64,000 nt of DNA from Burkholderiaceae bacterium (GTDB lineage: Bacteria > Pseudomonadota > Gammaproteobacteria > Burkholderiales > Burkholderiaceae), in assembly GCA_947448695.1 (NCBI GenBank), contig CANFOL010000004.1, positions 62,001 through 126,000 of the forward strand, in the 5' to 3' direction. Below, in pieces: positions 44,614 through 52,620 of the stretch. Position 1 is the stretch's first letter. Each line of letters starts with the position of its first letter. The notes under the pieces were generated by a model. The model was not told the origin of the DNA. It saw only the letters and a program-made list of their open reading frames with translations, and did no database searches. The translations under genes were made by a program, and so were the position numbers.

Positions 44614-45351
44614 ATGTTTTCTAACTTTAATCGCCGATCAAGCCCCAAAGAATCAGCTGAGAAACCATTTTGGATATCTTATGCCGATCTCATGACAGCT
44701 TCTATGACTTTATTTTTAGTTGTTATGGCTGTCGAGATTGTTTCCTTGGAAACAAAATTTAGTACAAAAGAGTTACAAGTCAGAGCTGAGGTCATTCAGA
44801 CTTGCTATGAAGAATTAATCTTACAGGCTAAAAACTCTTATCCAATTGTCAATATTGAATATAAACCCGTTGACACAATTAATATTGATTTAGGAGGTAT
44901 TGTTAACTTTCCTAAAAGGGACTTTCATATCACCCCAGAGGGCATTGACTTTCTTCGGGAATATATTCCTGCAGTGGTTAAATCAATTAAATCTGAAGCT
45001 TGTTCGAGGTATATAAGAAGAATTATCGTGGAAGGCTATACCGATACTGATGGAAACTATTTACCGAATCTACAACTTTCCCAACGTAGAAGTTCTGAAG
45101 TGGTCTGCTCTCTATCCAATGAGGTAAGGCCTAACAAACCTCTAGATGTGGATGACTTAAATGCTATTCGTGACCTATTTCTAATTGGTGGATTTTCTTT
45201 TAATTCTTATAAACCCTCTAAAGCTGAAAATCGAAGGGTAGTTCTCAAATTAGAATTTTGGCAGGTCAATGAAAAAGAAAATTTCATGAGTGAGGTAAAA
45301 AATAAAGTGGATCTTTCTAATAAGGATTTTGGTAAATGTCCACAATATTAG
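44614..45351 (+). CDS. ZorB-like MotB/OmpA-domain protein
   Basis: The 245-residue protein has one N-terminal helix with the stator-type Asp25 in FWISYADLMTASMTLFLVV, equivalent to the proton-carrying Asp of MotB. An OmpA-type peptidoglycan-binding domain follows with VEGYTDTDGNYLPNLQLSQR and RSSEVV (about residues 139-164). With the ZorA-like protein it should form a wall-anchored proton-driven complex. It is directly downstream of the ZorA-like gene and overlaps the ZorC-like gene by 16 bp. Confidence 0.82.
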   Translation: MFSNFNRRSSPKESAEKPFWISYADLMTASMTLFLVVMAVEIVSLETKFSTKELQVRAEVIQTCYEELILQAKNSYPIVNIEYKPVDTINIDLGGIVNFPKRDFHITPEGIDFLREYIPAVVKSIKSEACSRYIRRIIVEGYTDTDGNYLPNLQLSQRRSSEVVCSLSNEVRPNKPLDVDDLNAIRDLFLIGGFSFNSYKPSKAENRRVVLKLEFWQVNEKENFMSEVKNKVDLSNKDFGKCPQY

Positions 45352-46733
45352 ATGATTTAAGTGATAGCTTATCCTCTATTTTGGATGTTTCAAAACCAAA
45401 GTTTTTTTCTATAAAAAATAGTGCTGTATTGTCTGCAAATCAAATTGCAACAAGTTGTTTTAAAGAAGCTGCAAAAGTCGATTCTCAAGTTAAGTATAAA
45501 TTAGCTAAGCAGCTAGATACTAACCAAATCAATGCTTCAAGCCCCTCATTTGATCTTCTAACTGAGGTTCTTCATGTACCCGTTGATGGCGATCATGAAA
45601 ATACTCTATTCCTTTCAAAATCAAAATTAGATTTACTCTTAACCAATTTTTATCAGCGAATTAATGAAGGTGAAGATATTCAAATTAATTGGCTACATCT
45701 TTTTCATGCATATCTTAATGCTGCTACTGGGCCAAATGATCAATCTAATTTTGCTCAACAATTAGAAACTCTTCGTCAATTTCTTATCTCTACCTGGCCT
45801 CAAATCAAAAAAAATACGAGGCAAATTCTTTTTGAATTAAAAGATGTTGATAAATATATATCTATTCTAGAACCTAATGCGTGTGAAGTTTATTCCCAAA
45901 TTTGGCTAGACGGTCTATCACAACGAGTGATTCAAATGACAAAGGATTTAGAAATTCCTCAGGAAAGTTGGTTCTGGGAAAACTTATTCATTAAAGTATT
46001 ACAAACAATTGTCAATTTTGATGATGAGTTATTCAAAAAAAGCCTAACAAATATTCTTTTATTATTGGATACCTGTGCCCTACACAGAGATCTAGGCATA
46101 CAGCTTACTCTGCAACGCTTTGGAAAAAGTGCCTCAACTGTTATGCATCCACAACTAAAAGATTATATTTATCAAGCCTGGGGCTCTCCTTTAGGAGTTA
46201 AACATAAAAACTCCACATGGATTACTCTTGATGAAAATTCACTGAATATCGCTAAATCTTGGCACCATGAAACAAACCTACGAATTTTTTATGCGTTAAA
46301 AACTGGTGATAAAACGAATGCCCTGCAAAGATTATCTTTCTGGTTAAACTATATCAATCAAATTGAGTTTTCCAAGTTGGCCTTAGGTCCAGTTGCGCAA
46401 AAAATTATTCAAAGTCAATCAAGTTTGCAGCGTATATTTAATCCTTTAATGAATCCCTTTTCTAAGTTATCGGGAGACATTAATCCTGAACAAAATGCAA
46501 TTATTTTCAAAATAAATAACACCATCATTATTGATTTCATCATTAATGATGGTTGCTATATTTACCCTCCTGGATCAAATAATTTTGACGTATCGCAGGA
46601 AACTCATTATTCAACTTCCTATAAAGGAGGTCTAAAAGAGCGATATGGCAAATTTGGCGTCAGTATCTCTGAGAATCAAGACTGGTCAGATGTTTCCAAT
46701 TTAAAATCCATCTTAAATAAATTTGATTTGTAG
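45336..46733 (+). CDS. ZorC-like (EH-signature-like) protein
   Basis: The 465-residue soluble protein has no signal or membrane helix. Residues 280-412 follow the pattern I associate with the EH_Signature domain of ZorC: QAWGSPLGVKHKNSTW (280-295), a helix with KSWHHETNLRIFYALKTGD (307-325), LQRLSFWLNYINQIEFSKLA (330-349) and NTIIIDFIINDGCYIYP (395-411). ZorC is a type I Zorya component that interacts with DNA. The overlap with the ZorB-like gene supports joint function. Assignment is by remembered pattern; a profile search is needed to confirm it. Confidence 0.62.
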   Translation: MSTILDDLSDSLSSILDVSKPKFFSIKNSAVLSANQIATSCFKEAAKVDSQVKYKLAKQLDTNQINASSPSFDLLTEVLHVPVDGDHENTLFLSKSKLDLLLTNFYQRINEGEDIQINWLHLFHAYLNAATGPNDQSNFAQQLETLRQFLISTWPQIKKNTRQILFELKDVDKYISILEPNACEVYSQIWLDGLSQRVIQMTKDLEIPQESWFWENLFIKVLQTIVNFDDELFKKSLTNILLLLDTCALHRDLGIQLTLQRFGKSASTVMHPQLKDYIYQAWGSPLGVKHKNSTWITLDENSLNIAKSWHHETNLRIFYALKTGDKTNALQRLSFWLNYINQIEFSKLALGPVAQKIIQSQSSLQRIFNPLMNPFSKLSGDINPEQNAIIFKINNTIIIDFIINDGCYIYPPGSNNFDVSQETHYSTSYKGGLKERYGKFGVSISENQDWSDVSNLKSILNKFDL

Positions 46734-46753
46734 TCTCATTATTAAAACAATAT

Positions 46754-48067
46754 ATGGATATCCAACAATTTTTGGACTCTTTTCATACTTTGCCAAAAAT
46801 AGGCTTTTTAGATCCACTAACTGGAATTCCAAATCGTTATTTTTTAGATAGCTATTTAAATGAAGCTTACAGTGGAAAAGAAAAGACATTCATAGATGCT
46901 ATTTACTTAATTGACTTAGATTACTTTAAAGAAATTAATGATCTTTTTGGTTATGTAGTTGGTGATCAGATTCTATGTCAAGTAGCAAATAGATTAAATG
47001 AATTAGCTAACTCAGAGGGTGGAATTGCCATACGTTTGGGTGGGGATGAGTTTGTAATTCTTATCGATAAAATTACTAACGATCGTGTTCTAGCTAAAAA
47101 GATACTTAACTGTATCAATGAAGTCTTTGTAGTAGATACCATTCAGCATTTTTTGAATGCCAGTATTGGATATATAGCTAATCCAAAAGGAATGTTTTTG
47201 TCTTCATCACTGATTAAAAAAATTGAATTTTCCCTTCAATTTGCCAAAAAATCCGGGGGCAATCAGTCAATTGGATTTCATTACAAAGTCCAAAATAAAC
47301 CGCACATTAATATAAGAGACAATGACTTCCAAATTCATCAAATTAACCTATCAGAATTTTATCTCGACTTTCAAGCACAGTTTAATCATCAAAATACTCT
47401 CAAGGGATTTGAAGCCTTTTTACGTTGGGATCATCCTAGAATGGGGAAATTGTCTGCAATAGATTTTTTATACTTAATTTATGATCATGATTACATCCCT
47501 GTCTTTGGAGATTTTGTTCTTCATGAAACCTTTAAAACTTTAGATAATTTATCCTATAACAATCAATTAAACCATGTCTCGTTGGCAATTAATATGAGTC
47601 CAATTTATTTTCAACAAGATCGTTGTTCAGAGTTATTAGAAAACTATTTTAAAAAGAAGCCTATTCAATCACCTAAATTAATGATCGAATTTTCAGCGAA
47701 TGAACTGCCGAAAAACTTATTGAAGTTTAGCTCTATCATGTCCAAATTTGCCGTAATGGGGATTGAGTTTAGCCTCGAAGAGATAGCCTCTAGCGAGATT
47801 CCTCTCAATGAGTTATTGACTTTACCGATTCATCAGTTGAAAGTTGATGCTCAAATTTTAGAAAAAAGGAACTCTATTACAACGATCAAAAGCATATTAT
47901 CTATTGCTAATGTCTTAAATATTCCAGTAATAGTAAAGAATCTAGAAACTAAAGAACAATATAACTTATTTCTAGAGCTAGGAATTTTTCTTTTTCAAGG
48001 AAATTTATTTGGTCCACCAACATCATTAAAATCAATTTCTACTTCTACAGAATTTAACTATCTTTAG
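46754..48067 (+). CDS. GGDEF-domain diguanylate cyclase with degenerate EAL domain
   Basis: The 437-residue cytoplasmic protein has a GGDEF domain (about residues 15-180): DPLTGIPNRYF, the metal-site DLDYFKEINDLFGYVVGDQIL and an intact active site RLGGDEF (GGDEF at 96-100). The RxxD inhibition site is replaced by SEGG. The EAL-like domain (190-430) has EAF for EAL, and the DDFGTG loop has become EEIASS, so phosphodiesterase activity is unlikely. No sensor domain precedes GGDEF. It follows the ZorC-like gene by 20 bp. It probably makes c-di-GMP, with the EAL-like part as a sensor or scaffold. Confidence 0.88.
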   Translation: MDIQQFLDSFHTLPKIGFLDPLTGIPNRYFLDSYLNEAYSGKEKTFIDAIYLIDLDYFKEINDLFGYVVGDQILCQVANRLNELANSEGGIAIRLGGDEFVILIDKITNDRVLAKKILNCINEVFVVDTIQHFLNASIGYIANPKGMFLSSSLIKKIEFSLQFAKKSGGNQSIGFHYKVQNKPHINIRDNDFQIHQINLSEFYLDFQAQFNHQNTLKGFEAFLRWDHPRMGKLSAIDFLYLIYDHDYIPVFGDFVLHETFKTLDNLSYNNQLNHVSLAINMSPIYFQQDRCSELLENYFKKKPIQSPKLMIEFSANELPKNLLKFSSIMSKFAVMGIEFSLEEIASSEIPLNELLTLPIHQLKVDAQILEKRNSITTIKSILSIANVLNIPVIVKNLETKEQYNLFLELGIFLFQGNLFGPPTSLKSISTSTEFNYL

Positions 48068-49121
48068 TTTTTACCTTAAACTTTAATTGCCAGTCATCCG
48101 CATTTTTAGTCCAATACTCTCGTCGAACAACTGATGATCCTTTTAAAGCTCGATCTAAAATAAGAGTTTTATCATTTTCAGTTAAATATATTCCTGATAA
48201 CTCAAGTCTTTGAAAATCAACATGATTAGGATTGTTTTCAGGTATCACCGTATCAGATAAATCATTCATCACCCTGTTGTATGTTGCGCGCCAATCTTTG
48301 GGATATAACCACTTAACAGACGGACTTACTAACACATTGATACGATTAGCCTTAGCTAATTTAAGGAGGTACTTTAAATCAGGGTTTGTGAAAACTATAC
48401 AGCCTTCGGAAGCCTTAGCGGGGCGGTTGTAAACCTCTGCAGGAACGCCATGCAGCCAAATACCAGAACCAGATTTCTGTTGAAATTTATCATAGGCGCT
48501 AGGAAAGTTTAATTTAAGGGCGCCAAGTCCATAAAAAGGCGTGAGATTCTTTTTGGGAACTTCATCTCCAATTGTGTATAAACCAAGCGGCGTTTTTAAA
48601 TCCCCTTCTTTATCTTTACCAACCCCATATTGTCCTACAGTGATAAAAAAATCATTTTCCCAAACAGGTTCACCATTTTTATTTCTAAGGAGGTATGCTC
48701 TCGAAATCGACGCATCTACCAAAATAATATAATTTAATGTGTCTGGTAATTTTAAAATTTGTAATGGCTTTAACTCAGATACATTTTTAGGGACAGAAAT
48801 TCTCAGCTTGGCTTCTTCAATGAGATTATGAGGAATTTCTGAATCACGGACAGTTATCCTATCTCTTTTAGCAACCTCCATTCCAGACATGGCGCTATAA
48901 AATTCTGCCTTTAAGAAATTGGCTAATCTAAAGTTAGGAGATTCACTTGAAGCTTTCTCAATCAACTCTTCAACTTTATTAACGTTACCTTTAGCAAGCA
49001 TTTCTTGTATAGCTTGGCGAACTAAAAGATCACTATTTGACGTTTGGCCAATGACATTGAAAGGAATAGTACTAAAAAATAGGCTGCACAAGAGCCCCAA
49101 AATATTGACTAAAGTTTTCAT
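48054..49121 (-). CDS. L,D-transpeptidase (YkuD domain), exported
   Basis: The 355-residue protein has a signal peptide and a short helical N-terminal part. The YkuD catalytic domain has the His and nucleophilic Cys motif in IWLHGVPAEVYNRPAK and ASEGCIVFTNPD. It would form 3-3 cross-links in peptidoglycan or anchor proteins to it. Its start overlaps the stop codon of the TPR/Cds6-like gene upstream as TAATG. Its 3' end overlaps the diguanylate cyclase gene by 14 bp on the opposite strand. Confidence 0.87.
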   Translation of the reverse strand: MKTLVNILGLLCSLFFSTIPFNVIGQTSNSDLLVRQAIQEMLAKGNVNKVEELIEKASSESPNFRLANFLKAEFYSAMSGMEVAKRDRITVRDSEIPHNLIEEAKLRISVPKNVSELKPLQILKLPDTLNYIILVDASISRAYLLRNKNGEPVWENDFFITVGQYGVGKDKEGDLKTPLGLYTIGDEVPKKNLTPFYGLGALKLNFPSAYDKFQQKSGSGIWLHGVPAEVYNRPAKASEGCIVFTNPDLKYLLKLAKANRINVLVSPSVKWLYPKDWRATYNRVMNDLSDTVIPENNPNHVDFQRLELSGIYLTENDKTLILDRALKGSSVVRREYWTKNADDWQLKFKVKTKDS

Positions 49122-50152
49122 TATTTACTATTATATTCGCGAGTAATAACCCACTTACCCTGCTCATTGGAAAAATCTAAAAACTTTACAACATCTACAT
49201 TTAGATTGCTTGAGCTATATTTTTGAAATATTTTAGCAACTACTTTTTTTTCTGAGCCAGATATCTTAATTATTTGAACTTGGACACTAATATTACCTGG
49301 CTTAGTTACACGCTGTACTCTTTGTAAAGACCACTCTGAGTAAGACAATCCCCCTTCAGGCTTAAAATTGGAGGAGTAATAGGAAAGATACTCTTTGGCA
49401 TTCTTGTTAGACCAAGCGGAGGCCCAGCCTCGAATATTTTTCGCAACAGGCTCAAACTCTGCAGTTCCTTGGGGACTGTCTGGTGCTTTCTTGAGTTCTC
49501 GATTCGTTTTTTCGCTATTTTCAGCTTTTTTATCTAGGGGCTTTTTCGAAAGCTCTTCCTTCGATTTTTCATTTAGAGCTAAGCTACTCTCAGGTGCTGA
49601 AGGAGGCGGAGGAGGAGGGGTTTTATTGGGAGGTACAAAATACTCAATATCAACCCCAGACTTCGTGCTTGCTAATAAATCAATTTGGACTGGGTTCGAT
49701 TTTCCATCTAAAGCCTTACTATAAGAATCAGCTGCATTACTTAAGTATATTTTTCTAAGGTTTCTGTAGGCTGGTGAATTCGTAAGTAAATTTTTTTCTA
49801 AAATAGTCTTTGCTAAATCTTTTTTACCAATTCCCCATAATGCAGTAGAGTAATTATTGGCAATAACAGCATTTTTAGGATCACTGTTATACAAAGGTTC
49901 TAATATATCAATCGCTTCTTTCCAATTCTTTTGCAGAATAAGCGCATTGGATTTTAAAATTAAATAATCCGGAGGACTAATATCTTTTTTTTGTTTTTCT
50001 ATTTCTTGCAAAACCAACTTAGGATCTTTTTTTAGAAACATCTCCTCAAGTGGAGCTGTTGGTACAAAAGCGATTGCTAAGTTTTGATGGCAAATCAATA
50101 ATAGTAATATCCAGTATTGATTAATAAAACTTACCTTGCCTTTTAACCTCAT
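49121..50152 (-). CDS. TPR protein with C-terminal Cds6-like (NTF2-like) domain
   Basis: The 343-residue exported protein has a hydrophobic leader and TPR-like helices (PKNAVIANNYSTALWGIGKK, DLAKTILEKNLLTNSPAYRN). A Pro/Lys/Glu-rich linker with a run of prolines follows. The C-terminal domain RGWASAWSNKNAKEYLSYYS, SYSEWSLQRVQRVTKP and GKWVITREYN resembles the Cds6 domain often fused to L,D-transpeptidases. Here it is a separate gene coupled to the transpeptidase. ATG 50152 is given; a TTG at 50170 with GGAG six bases upstream is an equally good start. Confidence 0.75.
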   Translation of the reverse strand: MRLKGKVSFINQYWILLLLICHQNLAIAFVPTAPLEEMFLKKDPKLVLQEIEKQKKDISPPDYLILKSNALILQKNWKEAIDILEPLYNSDPKNAVIANNYSTALWGIGKKDLAKTILEKNLLTNSPAYRNLRKIYLSNAADSYSKALDGKSNPVQIDLLASTKSGVDIEYFVPPNKTPPPPPPSAPESSLALNEKSKEELSKKPLDKKAENSEKTNRELKKAPDSPQGTAEFEPVAKNIRGWASAWSNKNAKEYLSYYSSNFKPEGGLSYSEWSLQRVQRVTKPGNISVQVQIIKISGSEKKVVAKIFQKYSSSNLNVDVVKFLDFSNEQGKWVITREYNSK

Positions 50153-50362
50153 ATGATCTGTAAACCTCAAAATTGCTCCATTTAAGACTAAGGGATTGAT
50201 TTTAAAGGCTTTGAAACCCCAAAATTCACATTCAAAATAACTTATTTTAAGACGAGATTATAACATTTTATCAATTTGACAGTTCTCAAGAAAGAAAATA
50301 ATGTTCAGACATCTAGGAAAAAGGCATAAAATAAGCTAAATAAATAAAACCTTAAAAAAATA

Positions 50363-51745
50363 ATGAAAGCGTCAATTAATTTAGGTTTTACGCAAACTTT
50401 AGCCCTTACCCCACAGCTTCAACAATCTATAAAGCTGCTTCAACTTTCATCCCTAGACCTTGAGCAAGAATTAATCTTAGCAGCCGAAAATAATCCTTTT
50501 CTAGAGTTTGAGTCAGAAATGACGTCATCTTTACATGAACATCTTCCTATCATTTCTCAAATCAACTCAATTAAAACTACCAATCATAACTTTGATGATG
50601 AGAACGACCCCACATTAGAAATTGCACATGAATCATCTCTTTTTAGCTATCTCCTTGACCAAATTAAACTCTTAAGACTTTCTGAGTATGATAAATCTGT
50701 CATTGCAACACTAGCTGGTAACTTAGATGAAAAAGGCTATTTACGGATCAGTCTTGAAGAACTTATTCAAGAGGTACAACCATGGATTAAAGAAAATGAA
50801 GAATCTGCTAGCCAACAAATTCTAAGGGCGCTTTCTTTTCTTCAAGGTCTAGAACCTGCAGGTATTGGCGCAAGAAATTTAAAAGAGTGTCTTCAAATCC
50901 AATTAAATCGTTTTCCAAGTGCCTCAAGAGAAACAAGCTCCTGGAAGAATAGTTATCTAATAGTGACTGATTTTCTTCATGAACTTGGAAATAAAGAAGC
51001 TGTTCTCGTTAAAAAGAAATTAAAACTAAGCGATCAAGATTTTCTTGATGCAATGAAATGTATCCGCTCACTTCAACATGATCCTGCAAGCCAGCACGAA
51101 ACGAACGAAAAAATTTATATACTCCCTGATATTTTTGTCAAAAAACATCAGGGCAAATGGAAGGCCATTGCCAATCCCTCCTCTTTTCCAAAAATTAATA
51201 TCCACTCTGCCTATGCAAAGGTGGTGGAGGAGTCAAATAAATCTTCTATTACAGAAAATGTAGCTCAAAAATTACAAGAGGCCAAGTGGCTAGTAAAGAA
51301 CTTAACTCAAAGGAATGATACGATTTTGAATGTTGCTCAAGAAATTGTTCGTCTTCAACAGAATTTTTTTGATTTTGGCCCCATCGCAATGCGCCCTCTT
51401 GTTTTAAGAGAAATTGCTGAAAATCTAGAACTTCATGAGTCTACAATTTCTAGAATTACTACACAAAAATTTTTGACCTGCCTACAAGGCACTTTTGAAT
51501 TTAAGTATTTTTTTTCCAGTCAAGTTCAAACACTTACTGGTGGAAATATTTCTTCTACAGCTATTCAAGAATTAATCTTGCAAATCATTAAGTCTGAAAA
51601 TCCTAAAAAACCTCTATCTGATAGTGCCATCGAGAAACTTATGTCAGAAAAAGGTTTTATCGTCGCCAGAAGAACAATTGCTAAATATCGCGACATTTTA
51701 AAAATTGCCCCAGTTCACCTAAGAAAAAAAAGTAGTCTTATTTAG
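50363..51745 (+). CDS. rpoN: RNA polymerase sigma-54 factor RpoN
   Basis: The 460-residue protein has the Gln/Leu-rich region I (LALTPQLQQSIKLLQLSSLDL), an acidic region II, the core-binding domain (ILRALSFLQGLEPAGIGARN), the helix-turn-helix region (ENLELHESTISRITTQKFL) and the diagnostic RpoN box (ARRTIAKYRDILKIAPV). It directs polymerase to -24/-12 promoters with an enhancer-binding ATPase. Here it lies beside flagellar genes rather than the usual lptB/hpf context, and a matching promoter is found at 63695. Confidence 0.93.
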   Translation: MKASINLGFTQTLALTPQLQQSIKLLQLSSLDLEQELILAAENNPFLEFESEMTSSLHEHLPIISQINSIKTTNHNFDDENDPTLEIAHESSLFSYLLDQIKLLRLSEYDKSVIATLAGNLDEKGYLRISLEELIQEVQPWIKENEESASQQILRALSFLQGLEPAGIGARNLKECLQIQLNRFPSASRETSSWKNSYLIVTDFLHELGNKEAVLVKKKLKLSDQDFLDAMKCIRSLQHDPASQHETNEKIYILPDIFVKKHQGKWKAIANPSSFPKINIHSAYAKVVEESNKSSITENVAQKLQEAKWLVKNLTQRNDTILNVAQEIVRLQQNFFDFGPIAMRPLVLREIAENLELHESTISRITTQKFLTCLQGTFEFKYFFSSQVQTLTGGNISSTAIQELILQIIKSENPKKPLSDSAIEKLMSEKGFIVARRTIAKYRDILKIAPVHLRKKSSLI

Positions 51746-51797
51746 TTTTTTATTAATTCATTTCTCATATATACTGAAAGAGCAAAGGAGATCGATC

Positions 51798-52031
51798 TTG
51801 TTTGATTTAAAAAAGAAGCTACGTAAAAATGTTCCTCTAAGTACTAAATCAACAATGAGAGGTTCTGATATTAAACCTTTATCTAAAGTGTCAAATCAAG
51901 TAGTTATCCCTCAAAAAAATACATCAGAAACAACTGATGAGATTGAAAAAACTGCGGAAATCATTCATAACGATGTTGCTAGCGCTGTTTCAACTCTTCG
52001 ACGTTGGCTCAACCAAGATAAACTTCACTAA
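51798..52031 (+). CDS. Small protein ending in a FliF-like FliG-binding motif
   Basis: The 77-residue protein has a basic N-terminus, a Ser/Thr-rich middle and a C-terminal helix EKTAEIIHNDVASAVSTLRR followed by WLNQDKLH. This closely resembles the extreme C-terminus of FliF, whose last residues (pattern ND-x-x-(V/A)-x-x-(V)-x-x-(I/L)-R-Q-W-(M/L)-x-x-D) bind FliG. It has no membrane segment and no other FliF sequence. The TTG start has AAAGGAG seven bases upstream. It may compete for or regulate FliG, or be a detached FliF tail. Confidence 0.65.
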   Translation: MFDLKKKLRKNVPLSTKSTMRGSDIKPLSKVSNQVVIPQKNTSETTDEIEKTAEIIHNDVASAVSTLRRWLNQDKLH

Positions 52032-52040
52032 AAAATCTTC

Positions 52041-52616
52041 ATGATGAAATTTTTTTTAAAATCAATCCAAATTATTGTCGTTGTAATTAGCTGTAGTCTT
52101 TTTATTACAGCTTGTGATGCGCCCGTTGCTCATAAAAATATTATTCCACCTGAAGCTAAAGACCTTCAAGTAGAAGATCTGCCTCTCAAAGGATATCGTG
52201 GAATTTTATTCACTTTGACCAAAGATGAGGTAGTCAAGAAGTTTAAGTGTACTGAATATGAACTAACTATTGGATGTCCTTTTTTTGATGGTGAAAAAGA
52301 TGAAATGCTTTGGATTACCTTTAATGAGTCAGGTCGAATGATTTTAATGAAGCGCGATTTAGGTTATTTTAATTTTGAACAAGCGCAAACTCTTCTAAGC
52401 CTTTTTACAAAAAAATATACTGTGGCTTATGAACCAAGTCCTGCCGCATTAAATACTTACAAAATCGGCCTTAAAGATACGCTTTCTTTTGTTTTTGCAA
52501 ATGGCCAAGTGGTATTTCAAGTAGGACGTAGCTTTAATAAACGCAATGAACTGATGAATATCTTCATATTCCCCCCAGATGTAGGGGCGACTTTTCTTGA
52601 AAATGTAAAAAAATAA
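52041..52616 (+). CDS. Putative lipoprotein of unknown function
   Basis: The 191-residue protein has a signal peptide with the lipobox ITAC (Cys at about residue 25), so it should be lipid-anchored in the envelope. The mature part contains KGYRGILFTLTKDEVVKKFK and a central Cys pair (FKCTEYELTIGCPF) but no recognised domain. It follows the FliF-tail-like gene by 9 bp and converges on flhB with a 4-bp gap. Confidence 0.75.
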   Translation: MMKFFLKSIQIIVVVISCSLFITACDAPVAHKNIIPPEAKDLQVEDLPLKGYRGILFTLTKDEVVKKFKCTEYELTIGCPFFDGEKDEMLWITFNESGRMILMKRDLGYFNFEQAQTLLSLFTKKYTVAYEPSPAALNTYKIGLKDTLSFVFANGQVVFQVGRSFNKRNELMNIFIFPPDVGATFLENVKK

Positions 52617-52620
52617 GCCT

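Noticed and set aside
41916..45351. The ZorA-like and ZorB-like pair as a second ordinary flagellar MotAB
   Set aside because: ZorA-like has three helices plus a 700-residue coiled-coil tail instead of the MotA four-helix layout, and true motA/motB are at 54954-56972.
49395..49724. A 109-residue plus-strand frame rich in Phe, Ser and Gly
   Set aside because: It is antisense to the proline-rich linker and Cds6-like domain of the TPR protein.
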